From Ricinus communis (Eukaryota; Streptophyta; Magnoliopsida; Malpighiales; Euphorbiaceae): DNA of 64,000 nucleotides. The translations under genes and the position numbers were made by a program. This document shows positions 1 to 13,637 of the stretch, piece by piece (positions within the stretch are counted from its first letter, which is position 1; each line of letters begins with the position of its first letter). The stretch spans positions 6,622,001 to 6,686,000 of the forward strand of contig NC_063259.1 of NCBI RefSeq assembly GCF_019578655.1, written 5' to 3'. Below the pieces are notes generated by a model, which did not search any database, was not told the origin of the DNA, and saw nothing but the letters and a program-made list of their open reading frames with translations.

Positions 1-3000
1 CTAAGAAAACAACCTCGTAGAAGCGGTAAATTTTTTAATATAAGATAATAACCCGGTAATACGGGAATATTTATGAATCTGAGAAAATAACCCTATAATT
101 GTGGTATATTTGTGAGTATGAGAAAATAACCCCTTAAATGGGTTAATTTTATAATATGAGAAAATAGCCCTCTAAAAGGGGTAGATTTGTCAATATAAGA
201 AAATAACCTCGTAAAACGTGTATATTTATGAATTTGAGAAAACAACCCCATAATATTTCTAATAATTTAATATGAGAAAATGACAGTGTAAAAGTGGTAT
301 ATTTGTCAATATAAGAAAATAACCCCGTAAAAAGTGTATATTTATGAATCTGAGAAAACAAGCCCGTAAAAGTAGTGTAATTGCGTATATAAGAAAACAA
401 CCTCGTAGAAGGGATAAGTTTTTTAATATGAGAAAACAACCACGTAAGATGGGTATATTTATAAATATTAGACAACAACCCTGTAATACGATGATATTTA
501 TGAATGTCAGAAAAATAACCCCGTAATTTTGGTATATTTATGAGTATGAGAAAACAACCCCTTAAATGAGTTAATTTTATAATATGAGAAAACAACCCCA
601 TAAAAGGGGTATATTTGTCAATATAAGAAAATAACTCCGTAAAACGTGTATATTTATCAATTGAGAAAACAACTCCATAATAGTGCTAATAATTTAATAT
701 GAGAAAACGACTCTGTAAAAGTGGTATATTTATTAATATAGGAAAATAAATCTGTAAAAGTAGTGTAATTGCGTGTGTAAGAAAACAGCCTCGTAGAAGG
801 GTAAATTTTTTAATATGAGAAAATAATCTCGTAAGAGGAAAATATTTATAAATATTAGAAAATAATCCCATAGTACGGTGATATTTATGAATCTCAAAAA
901 ATATTCTCGTAGTTGTGGTATATTTATGAGTCTGAGAAAATAACCCTTTAAATGGATTAATTTTATAATATGAGAAAAACCCCAGTAAAAGGAGTATATT
1001 TGTCCATATAAGAAGATAACCCCGTAAATCGTTTATATTTTGAATTTGAGAAAACAACTCTATAATAGTGCTAATAATTTAATATGAGAAAACGACTCCG
1101 CAAAAGTGGTATATTTTTCACTATAAGAAAATAACCCCGTAAAGCGTATAGATTTATGAATCTGAGAAAATAAACCCGTAAAAGTAGTGTAATTGCATGT
1201 GTAAGAAAACAGCCTCGTAGAAGGTGTAATTTTTAATATGAGAAAACAACCCCATAAGAGAAGTATATTTGTAAATATTAAAAATAACCCCACAATACGT
1301 TGGTATTTATGAATCTGAGAAAATATCCCCGTAATTGTGGTATATTTATAGCATGAGAAAACAACCCCTTAAATGGATTAATTTTATAAATACCCCCGTA
1401 AAAGGAGTATATTTGTCAATATAAGAAAATAACCCCGTAAAATGTGTAAATTTTTTAATTTGAAAAAACAACCCTATAATAGTGCTAAAAAGTTTATATG
1501 AGAAAATAACCCCATAAATGTGTATATTTATGAATCTGAGAAAACAACCACGTAAAAGTAGTGTAATTGATGGTGTAAGAAAATAGGCTCGCAAAATGGG
1601 TAAATTCTTTAATATGAGAAAACAACCCCATAAGAGGGGTACATTTATAAATATTAGAGAACAACCCCGTAATACGGTGATATTTATGAATCTCAAAAAA
1701 TAACCCCGTGATTTGGGTGTACTTGTGAGTATGAGAAAACAACCCCTTAAATAGGTTAATTTTATAATATGAGAAAACAACCCTGAAAGGGTCTATTTGT
1801 CAATATAAGAAAATAACTCCGTAAAACGTGTATATCTATCAATTTGAGAAACACAACCCCATAATAGTGCTGATAATTTAATATGAGATAATGACTCCAT
1901 AGAAGTGGTATATTTGTCAATATAGGAAATTAACACCGTAAAACATGTATATTAATGAATATGGGAAGACAACCTTGTAAAAGTAGTGCAATTGCGAGTC
2001 TCAGAAAACAGCCTCGTAGAAGGGGTAAATTTTTTAATATGAGAAATAACCCCGTAAGATGGGTATATTTATAAATATTAGAAAACAACCCCATAACATG
2101 GGGATATATATCAATCGGAGACAATAATCCTTTAATTTTGGTATTATTTGTGAGTATGAGAAAATATCCCCTTAAATGGGTTAATTTTATAATATTAGAA
2201 AACAACCCCGTAAAAGGGTATTTATCAATACAAGAAAATAACCTCGTAGAACGTGTATATTTATGAATTTCATAAAATAACTCCATAATAGTGCTAATAA
2301 TGTAATATGAGACAACGACCTCGTACAAGTAATATATTTATCAATATTAAGAAAATAACTCCGTAAAAGGTGTATATTTATGAATATGAGAAAACAACCC
2401 CATAAAAGTAGTGTAATTGCCAGTGTAAGAAAACAGCTTCGTAGAATAGGTAAAAAATTTAATATAAGATAACAACCCTCTAATACGGGAACATTTATGA
2501 ATCTGAGAAAATAACAACATAATTATGGTATATTTACGAGTATGAGAACAACCCCGTAATACAAGAATATTTATGAATCTGAGAAAATAACCCCGTAATT
2601 GCGGTATATTTGTGAGTATAAGAAAACAACTCCTTAAATGGGTTAGTTTTATAATTTGAGAAAACAACCCCGTAAAAGGGGTAGATTTATCAATATAAGA
2701 AAATAATCCCGTAAAACGTGTATATTTATAAATTTGAGAAAACAACCATATAATATTACTAATAATTTAATATGAGAAAACGATACCGTAAAAGTGATAT
2801 ATTTATTAATATAAAAAAATAACCCCGTAAAAAGTGTATATTTATGAATCTGAAAAAATAACCCTGTAAAAGTAGTGTAATTGCGTGTGTAAGAAAACAA
2901 CCTCATAGAAGGGGTAAATTTTCTAATATAAGAAAACAACTCCGTAAGAGGGGTATAGTTATAAATATTAGACAACAACCCCATAATATGGTGATATTTA

Positions 3001-5464
3001 TGAATCTCAGAAAAATAACTCCATAATTTTGATATATTAGTGAGTATGAGAAAACAACTCCTTAAATGGGTTAATTTTATAATATGAGATAACAACCCCA
3101 TAAAAGGGCTATATTTATCAATATAAGAAATTAACTCCGTAAAATGTGTATATTTATGAATTTGAGAAAATAACCCCGTAAAACATGTATATTTATGAAT
3201 CTTAGAAAACAACCCCGTTGTAGTGCTAATAATTTAATATGAGAAAGCGCTCCCGTAAAAGTAGTAGATTTATCAATATAAGAAAATAACCTCGTAAAAT
3301 GTATGTATTTATGAATCTGAGAAAATAGCCCCGTAAAAGTAGTGTAATTGCCAATCTAAGAAAACAGTCCCGTAGAAGGGTTAAATTTTTTAATATGAGA
3401 AAACAAACTGGTAAGAGGGGTATATTTATAAATATTAGAAAACGACCCCCTAATACAGGGATATTTATCAATCAGAGAACATAACCATATAATTTTTATA
3501 TATTTGTGAGTATGAAAAGATAACCCTTTAAATGGTTTAGTTTTATAATATTAGAAGACAATCCCATAAAAGAAAACAACACCGTAAAAGTAGTGTAATT
3601 GCCAGTATAAGAAAACAGCCTCGTAGAAGGGATAAATTTTTTAATATAAGAAAATAACTCTGTAACTTTAGTATACTTGTGAATATGAGAAAACAACTCC
3701 ATCAATGGATTAATTTTATAATATGAGAAAACAACCTCGTAAAATGGGTATATTTGTCAATATAAAAAAATAACTCTGTAAAACATGTATATTTTTCAAT
3801 TTGCGAAAATAACCCCATAATAGTGCTAATAATTTAATATGAGAGAACAATCCCGTAAAAGTGGTATATTTATCAATATAAGAAAATAAGCCCGTAAAAC
3901 GTGTATATTTATGAATCTGAAAAAATAACCCCATAAAAGTATGTAATTGCGAGTCTAAACAAAAGCCTCACAGAAGGGATAAAATTTTTTAATATTAGAA
4001 AACAAACCCGTCAGAGGGGTATATTTATAAATATTAGAAAACAACCTCATAATACAGTGATATTTATGAATCTGAGAAAATAACCACGTAAGAAGGGTAT
4101 ATTTATAAATATTAGAGAACAACCCCGTAATACGGTGATATTTATGAATTTGAGAAAATAACCCCGTAATTGTGGTATATTTGTGCGTATGAGAAAACAA
4201 CCCCTTGAATGGATAAATTTTATAATATGAGAAAACAATCGCGTAAAAGGAGTAAATTTGTCAATATAAGAAAATAACCCTGTAAAATGTATATATTTAT
4301 TAATATGATAAAACAACCTTGTAAAAATAGTGTAATTGCGATTCTAAAAAACTAGCCACGTAGAAGGGATAAATTTTTTAATATGAGAAAACAACCCCAT
4401 AAGAGGGGTATATTTATAAATATTAGAAAACAACCTCGTAATACGTTGATATTTATGAATCTGAGAAAATAATTACGTAATTTTATTATATTTGTTAGTA
4501 TGAGAAAACAACCCCTTAAATGGGGTAATTTTATAATATGAGAAAACAACCGCGTAAAAGGGGTATATTTGTCAATATAAGAAAATAACTCCATAAAACA
4601 TGTATGTTTATGAATTTGAGAAAATAACCTTGTAAAACATGTATGTTTATGAATTTGAGAAAATAACCTTGTAAGAATACAATCCTGTAGTAGTGCTAAT
4701 AATTTAATATGAGAAAACGACATCGTCAAAGTGGTATATTTATCAATATAAGAAAATAACCCCGTAAAAGGTGTATATTTATGAATCTCAGAAAACAACC
4801 CCGTAAAAGTAGTGTAATTGCTAGTCTAAGAAAACAGCCCCGTAGAGGAGGTAAATTTTTTAATATGAGAAAACAACCACGTAAGAGGGGTATATTTATG
4901 AATATTAGAAAACAACCCCATAATATGGAGATATTTATCAATCGAAGAAAATAACCCTGTAATTCTAGTATATTTGTGAGTATGAGAAAACAACCCCTTA
5001 AATGGGTTAATTTTATAATATAAGAAAACAACCCCATAAACGGGATATATTTGTCAATATAGGAAAACGACACCGTAAATGTGGTATGTTTATCAATATA
5101 TGAAAATGACCCCTTAAAAGGTGTATATTTATGAATCTAAGAAAACAACCCCGTAAAAGTAGTGTAATTGCTAGTCTCAGAAAACAGTCTCGTAGAAGGG
5201 GTAAATTTTTTAATATGAGAAAACAACCCTGTAAGAGGGGTATATTTATAAATACTAAGAAACAACCCCGTAATAGGGTGACATTTATAAGTATGAGAAA
5301 ATAACCCCATAATTGTGGTATATTTGTGAGATGGGAAAACAACCCTGTAAATGGATTAATTTTATAATATGAGTAAACAACCCCATAAAAGGAGAATATT
5401 TGTCAATATAATAAAATAACTCCGTAAAACATGTATATTTATGAATCTGAAAAAATAACCACGT

Positions 5465-8193
5465 AAAACATGTAGATTTAGGAATCTGAGAAAACAACCC
5501 CGTAGTAGTGTTGATAATTTATTATGAGAAAACGACCCCGTAAAACTGGTATATTTAACAATATAAGAAAATAACCCGGAAAACGTGTGTATTAATGAAT
5601 CTGAGAAAATAACTCCGTAATTGTAGTATATTTGTGAGTATGAGATAACAACCCCTTAAATGGGTTAATTTTATAATATGAGAAAACAACCACCTAAAAG
5701 GGGTAGATTTGTCGATATAAGAAAACAACCACCTAAAACGTGTATATTTAACCCTATAATATTGCTAATAATTTAATTTGAGAAAACGACACCGTAAATA
5801 TGGTATATTTATCAATATAAGAAAATAACCTCGTAAATGGTGTATATTTATGAATTTGAGAAAACAACCCCGTAAAAGTAGTGTAATTGCCAGTCTAAGA
5901 AAACAACCTCATAGAAGGGATAAATTTATTAATAATAGAGAACAACCCCATAAGATGGGTATATTCATAAATATTATAGAACAACTATGTAATACGGTGA
6001 TATTTATGAATCTGAGAAAATAACCCCGTAATTTTAGTATATTTGTGAGTGTGAGGAAACAACCCCTTAAATAGGTTAATTTTATAATATGAGAAATCAA
6101 TCCCATGAAAAGAGGTATATTTGTCAATATAAGAAAATAACACCATAAAATGTGTATACTTATGAATTGGAGAAAATAACCCCGTAAAATATGTATATTT
6201 ACGAATATGAGAAAACAACCCCGTAGTAGTGCTAATAACTTAATATGAGAATAGAAACTCGTAAAAGTGGTAGATTAATTAATATAAGAAAATAACCTCG
6301 TAAAACCTATGTATTTATGAATATGAGAAAACAGCCCCGTAAAAATAGTGTAATTGCCAGTCTAAGAAAACAGCGCCATAGAAGGGGTAAATTTTTTTAA
6401 TATAAGATAACAATCCTGTAATACAATTATATTTATGAATTTGAGAAAATAACCCCATAATTTTTATATATTTGTGAGCATGAGAAAACAACCCCTTAAA
6501 TGGGTTAACTTTATAAATATGACAAAACAACTCCGTAAAAGCGGTATATTTATCAATAAAATAAAATAACCCTGTAAAAGGTATATATTTATTCATCTTA
6601 GAAAATAACCCTGTAAGAGCATTGTAATTGCAAGTCTAAAAAAAGAGCCTCGTAGAAGGGGTGAATTTTTTAATATGAGAAAACAACTCCGTAAGAGGGG
6701 AACATTTATAAATATTAGAGAACAACCCCGTAATATGGTGATATTTAAGAATCTAAAAAAAATAACCCCGTGATTTTAGTATATTTTTGAGTGTGAGAAA
6801 ACAACCCCTTAAATGAGTTAATTTTATAATATGAAAAAACAATCCAGTAAAAGGGGTATATTTGTCAATATAAGAAAATAACTCTGTAGAATGTGTATAT
6901 TTATCAATTTGAGAAAACAACCCCATAATAGTACTAATAATTTAATATGAGAAAACAACCCCGTAAAAGTGATATATTTATCAATATTAAAAAAATAACT
7001 CCGTAAAAGGTGTACATTTATGAATATGAGAAAACAACACCGCAAAAGTAGTATAATTGCCAGTCTAAGAAAACAGAGGGTAAATTTTTTAATATAAGAT
7101 AACAATCCCATAATAGTGGAATATTTATGAATTTGAGAAAATAACCCTGCAATCGTGGTATATTTGTGAGTATGAGAAAACAACCCCTTAAATGGATTAC
7201 CTTTATAATATGAGAAAACAACCACCTAAAAGGAGTAGATTTGTTAATGTAAGAAAATAACCCCTTAAACGTAACTATTTATGAATTTGAGAAAACAATC
7301 CCAAAATATTGCTAATAATTTAATATGAAAAAGTGACACTATAAATGTGGTATATTTATAAATATAAGAAAATAACCCCATAAAAGGTGTATATTTATGA
7401 ATCTGAGAAAACAATCCCGTAAAAGTAGTGTAATTGTCAGTCTAAGAAAACAACCTCGTAGAAGGGGTAAATTTTTTATTATGAGAAAATAACCCCGTAA
7501 GTGGGGTATATTTATTAATATTAGAGAACAAACCTGTAATACCATATTTATGAATCTGAGAAAATAACCCTATAACTTTAGTATATTTGTGAGTGTGAGA
7601 ATACAACCACTTAAATAGGTTAATTTTATAATATGAGAAAACAATCCCGTAAAAGGGGTATATTTGTCAATATAAGAAAATTACTCCAAAAAATGTGTAT
7701 ATCTATGAATTTGAGAAAATAACCCTGTAAAACATGTATATTTATGAATTTGAGAAAATAACCCCGTAGTAGTGCTAATAATTTAATATGAGAAATCGAC
7801 CTCGTGAGAGTGTACATTTATCAATATAAGAAAATAACCTTGTAAAACGTGTGTATTTATGAATCTGAGAAAATAACCCCGTAAAAGTAGTATAATTGCC
7901 AGTTTAAGAAAATAGCCCCGTAGAAGGGCTAAATTTTTTAACATGAGAAAGCAAACCCATAAGAGGGGTATATTTATAAATATTAGAAAACAACCCCGTA
8001 ATATAGGAATATTTATCAATCAGATAAAATAATCCTTTAATTTTGGTATATTTATGAGTATGAGAAAACAACCCCTTAAATTTATTAATTTTATAATATT
8101 AGAGAACAACCCCGTAAAAGGGGTATATTTATCAATATAAGAAAATAACCCCGTAAAATGTGTATATTTATGAATTTGAGAAAATAACTCCAT
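5465..8193 (+). repeat. Long superrepeat copy A (2729 bp)
   Basis: First of three head-to-tail, nearly identical ~2.72-kb blocks inside the satellite. The anchor aaaacatgtagatttagg begins at 5465 here and 8194 in copy B, and its third occurrence is at 10916. Copy A differs from B and C by scattered substitutions and small indels, for example atttaacaatataag where the others have atttatcaatataag. The block spans several of the ~430-bp units and the 39-bp monomers. Confidence 0.85.
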
Positions 8194-10915
8194 AAAACAT
8201 GTAGATTTAGGAATCTGAGAAAACAACCCCGTAGTAGTGCTGATAATTTATTATGAGAAAACGACCCCGTAAAACTGGTATATTTATCAATATAAGAAAA
8301 TAACCCGGAAAATGTGTGTATTTATGAATCTGAGAAAATAACTCCGTAATTGTAGTATATTTGTGAGTATGAGATAACAACCCCTTAAATGGGTTAATTT
8401 TATAATATGAGAAAACAACCACCTAAAAGGGGTAGATTTGTCGATATAAGAAAATAACCTTGTAAAACGTGTATATTTAACCCTATAATATTGCTAATAA
8501 TTTAATTTGAGAAAACGACACCGTAAATATGGTATATTTATCAATATAAGAAAATAACCTCGTAAATGGTGTATATTTATGAATTTGAGAAAACAACCCC
8601 GTAAAAGTAGTGTAATTGCCAGTCTAAGAAAACAACCTCATAGAAGGGATAAATTTATTAATAATAGAGAACAACCCCATAAGATGGGTATATTCATAAA
8701 TATTATAGAACAACTACGTAATACTTGATATTTATGAATCCGAGAAAATAACCCCGTAATTTTAGTATATTTGTGAGTGTGAGGAAACAACCCCTTAAAT
8801 AGGTTAATTTTATAATATGAGAAATCAATCCCGCAAAAGAGGTATATTTGTCAATATAAGAAAATAACACCATAAAATGTGTATACTTATGAATTGGAGA
8901 AAATAACCCCGTAAAATATGTATATTTACGAATATGAGAAAACAACCCCGTAGTAGTGCTAATAACTTAATATGAGAATAGAAACTCGTAAAAGTGGTAG
9001 ATTAATTAATATAAGAAAATAACCTCGTAAAACCTATGTATTTATGAATATGAGAAAACAGCCCCGTAAAAATAGTGTAATTGCCAGTCTAAGAAAACAG
9101 CGCCATAGAAGGGGTAAATTGTTTTAATATAAGATAACAATCCTGTAATACAATGATATTTATGAATTTGAAAAAATAACCCTATAATTTTTATATATTT
9201 GTGAGCATGAGAAAACAACCCCTTAAATGGGTTAACTTTATAAATATGACAAAACAACTCCGTAAAAGCGGTATATTTATCAATAAAATGAAATAACCCT
9301 GTAAAAGGTATATATTTATTCATCTTAGAAAATAACCCCGTAAGAGCATTGTAATTGCAAGTTTAAAAAAAGAGCCTCGTAGAAGGGGTGAATTTTTTAA
9401 TATGAGAAAACAACTCCGTAAGAGGGGAACATTTATAAATATTAGAGAACAACCCCGTAATATGGTGATATTTAAGAATCTAAAAAAAATAACCTCGTGA
9501 TTTTAGTATATTTTTTAGTGTGAGAAAACAACCCCTTAAATGAGTTAATTTTATAATATGAAAAAACAATCCAGTAAAGGGGTATATTTGTCAATATAAG
9601 AAAATAACTCTGTAGAATGTGTATATTTATCAATTTGAGAAAACAACCGCATAATAGTACTAATAATTTAATATGAGAAAACAACCCCGTAAAAGTGATA
9701 TATTTATCAATATTAAAAAAATAACTCCGTAAAAGGTGTACATTTATGAATATGAGAAAACAACACCGCAAAAGTAGTATAATTGCCAGTCTAAGAAAAC
9801 AGAGGGTAAATTTTTTAATATAAGATAACAATCCCATAATAGTGGAATATTTATGAATTTGAGAAAATAACCGCAATCGTGGTATATTTGTGAGTATGAG
9901 AAAACAACCCCTTAAATGGATTACCTTTATAATATGAGAAAACAACCACCTAAAAGGAGTAGATTTGTTAATGTAAGAAAATAACCCCTTAAACGTGGCT
10001 ATTTATGAATTTGAGAAAACAATCCCAAAATATTGCTAATAATTTAATATGAAAAGTGACATCAGAATGTGGTATATTTATAAATATAAGAAAATAACCC
10101 CGTAAAAGGTGTATATTTATGAATCCGAGAAAACAATCCCGTAAAAGTAGTGTAATTGTCGGGTCTAAGAAAACAACCTCGTAGAAGGGGTAAATTTTTA
10201 TTATGAGAAAATAACCCCGTAAGTGGAGTATATTTATTAATATTAGAGAACAAACCCGTAATACCATATTTATGAATCTGAGAAAATAACCCTATAACTT
10301 TAGTATATTTGTGAGTGTGAGAATACAACCACTTAAATAGGTTAATTTTATAATATGAGAAAACAATCCCGTAAAAGGGGTATATTTGTCAATATAAGAA
10401 AATTACTCCAAAAAATGTGTATATCTATGAATTTGAGAAAATAACCCTGTAAAACATGTATATTTATGAATTTGAGAAAATAACCCCGTAGTAGTGCTAA
10501 TAATTTAATATGAGAAATCGACCTCGTGAGAGTGTACATTTATCAATATAAGAAAATAACCTTGTAAAACGTGTGTATTTATGAATCTGAGAAAATAACC
10601 CCGTAAAAGTAGTATAATTGCCGGGTTTAAGAAAATAGCCCCGTAGAAGGGCTAAATTTTTAACATGAGAAAGCAAACCCATAAGAGGGGTATATTTATA
10701 AATATTAGAAAACAACCCCGTAATATAGGAATATTTATCAATCAGATAAAATAATCCTTTAATTTTGGTATATTTATGAGTATGAGAAAACAACCCCTTA
10801 AATTTATTAATTTTATAATATTAGAGAACAACCCCGTAAAAGGGGTATATTTATCAATATAAGAAAATAACCCCGTAAAATGTGTATATTTATGAATTTG
10901 AGAAAATAACTCCAT
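8194..10915 (+). repeat. Long superrepeat copy B (2722 bp)
   Basis: Second tandem copy. It carries several small block differences where A and C agree with each other: attgtcgggtctaag at ~10157 against attgtcagtctaag, gtgacatcagaatgtgg near 10065 against gtgacactgtaaatgtgg (C), and ccgggtttaag at ~10622 against ccagtttaag. These look like local replacements rather than ordinary substitutions. Confidence 0.85.
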
Positions 10916-13637
10916 AAAACATGTAGATTTAGGAATCCGAGAAAACAACCCCGTAGTAGTGCTTCGAGTAATTTATTATGAGAAAACGACCAGAAACCGG
11001 GTATATTTATCAATATAAGAAAATAACCCGGAAAATGTGTGTATTTATGAATCTGAGAAAATAACTCCGTAATTGTAGTATATTTGTGAGTATGAGATAA
11101 CAACCCCTTAAATGGGTTAATTTTATAATATGAGAAAACAACCACCTAAAAGGGGTAGATTTGTCGATATAAGAAAATAACCTTGTAAAACGTGTATATT
11201 TAACCCTATAATATTGCTAATAATTTAATTTGAGAAAACGACACCGTAAATATGGTATATTTATCAATATAAGAAAATAACCTCGTAAATGGTGTATATT
11301 TATGAATTTGAGAAAACAACCCCGTAAAAGTAGTGTAATTGCCAGTCTAAGAAAACAACCTCATAGAAGGGATAAATTTATTAATAATAGAGAACAACCC
11401 CATAAGATGGGTATATTCATAAATATTATAGAACAACTACGTAATACGGTGATATTTATGAATCTGAGAAAATAACCCCGTAATTTTAGTATATTTGTGA
11501 GTGTGAGGAAACAACCCCTTAAATAGGTTAATTTTATAATATGAGAAATCAATCCCGCAAAAGAGGTATATTTGTCAATATAAGAAAATAACACCATAAA
11601 ATGTGTATACTTATGAATTGGAGAAAATAACCCCGTAAAATATGTATATTTACGAATATGAGAAAACAACCCCGTAGTAGTGCTAATAACTTAATATGAG
11701 AATAGAAACTCGTAAAAGTGGTAGATTAATTAATATAAGAAAATAACCTCGTAAAACCTATGTATTTATGAATATGAGAAAATGTTCAGAAAAATAGTGT
11801 AATTGCCACCTAAGAAAACGCCATAGAAGGGGTAAATTGTTTTAATATAAGATAACAACTCTGTAATACAATGATATTTATGAATTTGAAAAAATAACCC
11901 TATAATTTTTATATATTTGTGAGCATGAGAAAACAACCCCTTAAATGGGTTAACTTTATAAATATGACAAAACAACTCCGTAAAAGCGGTATATTTATCA
12001 ATAAAATGAAATAACCCTGTAAAAGGTATATATTTATTCATCTTAGAAAATAACCCCGTAAGAGCATTGTAATTGCAAGTTTAAAAAAAGAGCCTCGTAG
12101 AAGGGGTGAATTTTTTAATATGAGAAAACAACTCCGTAAGAGGGGAACATTTATAAATATTAGAGAACAACCCCGTAATATGGTGATATTTAAGAATCTA
12201 AAAAAAATAACCTCGTGATTTTAGTATATTTTTTAGTGTGAGAAAACAACCCCTTAAATGAGTTAATTTTATAATATGAAAAAACAATCCAGTAAAGGGG
12301 TATATTTGTCAATATAAGAAAATAACTCTGTAGAATGTGTATATTTATCAATTTGAGAAAACAACCGCATAATAGTACTAATAATTTAATATGAGAAAAC
12401 AACCCCGTAAAAGTGATATATTTATCAATATTAAAAAAATAACTCCGTAAAAGGTGTACATTTATGAATATGAGAAAACAACACCGCAAAAGTAGTATAA
12501 TTGCCAGTCTAAGAAAACAGAGGGTAAATTTTTTAATATAAGATAACAATCCCATAATAGTGGAATATTTATGAATTTGAGAAAATAACCCTGCAATCGT
12601 GGTATATTTGTGAGTATGAGAAAACAACCCCTTAAATGGATTACCTTTATAATATGAGAAAACAACCACCTAAAAGGAGTAGATTTGTTAATGTAAGAAA
12701 ATAACCCCTTAAACGTGGCTATTTATGAATTTGAGAAAACAATCCCAAAATATTGCTAATAATTTAATATGAAAAAGTGACACTGTAAATGTGGTATATT
12801 TATAAATATAAGAAAATAACCCCGTAAAAGGTGTATATTTATGAATCTGAGAAAACAATCCCGTAAAAGTAGTGTAATTGTCAGTCTAAGAAAACAACCT
12901 CGTAGAAGGGGTAAATTTTTTATTATGAGAAAATAACCCCGTAAGTGGAGTATATTTATTAATATTAGAGAACAAACCCGTAATACCATATTTATGAATC
13001 TGAGAAAATAACCCTATAACTTTAGTATATTTGTGAGTGTGAGAATACAACCACTTAAATAGGTTAATTTTATAATATGAGAAAACAATCCCGTAAAAGG
13101 GGTATATTTGTCAATATAAGAAAATTACTCCAAAAAATGTGTATATCTATGAATTTGAGAAAATAACCCTGTAAAACATGTATATTTATGAATTTGAGAA
13201 AATAACCCCGTAGTAGTGCTAATAATTTAATATGAGAAATCGACCTCGTGAGAGTGTACATTTATCAATATAAGAAAATAACCTTGTAAAACGTGTGTAT
13301 TTATGAATCTGAGAAAATAACCCCGTAAAAGTAGTATAATTGCCAGTTTAAGAAAATAGCCCCGTAGAAGGGCTAAATTTTTTAACATGAGAAAGCAAAC
13401 CCATAAGAGGGGTATATTTATAAATATTAGAAAACAACCCCGTAATATAGGAATATTTATCAATCAGATAAAATAATCCTTTAATTTTGGTATATTTATG
13501 AGTATGAGAAAACAACCCCTTAAATTTATTAATTTTATAATATTAGAGAACAACCCCGTAAAAGGGGTATATTTATCAATATAAGGAAATAACCCCGTAA
13601 AATATGTATATTTATGAATTTGAGAAAATAACTCCAT
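10916..13637 (+). repeat. Long superrepeat copy C (2722 bp)
   Basis: Third tandem copy, same 2722-bp offset from B. Homology at superrepeat level fades at about 13638, where acatgtagattt becomes acatgtatattt and the ordinary array resumes. It contains odd patches of its own: gaccagaaaccggg near 10987 where copies A and B read gaccccgtaaaactgg, and atgttcagaaaaatag near 11782 where the others read cagccccgtaaaaatag. Confidence 0.85.

Noticed and set aside
149..601. Minus-strand open frame of 150 codons, and many like it through the array, as a repeat-protein gene family
   Set aside because: The ~39-bp period keeps frames open by chance. Several phases are open on the same DNA, frames break at each irregular monomer, and no conserved start or domain is present.
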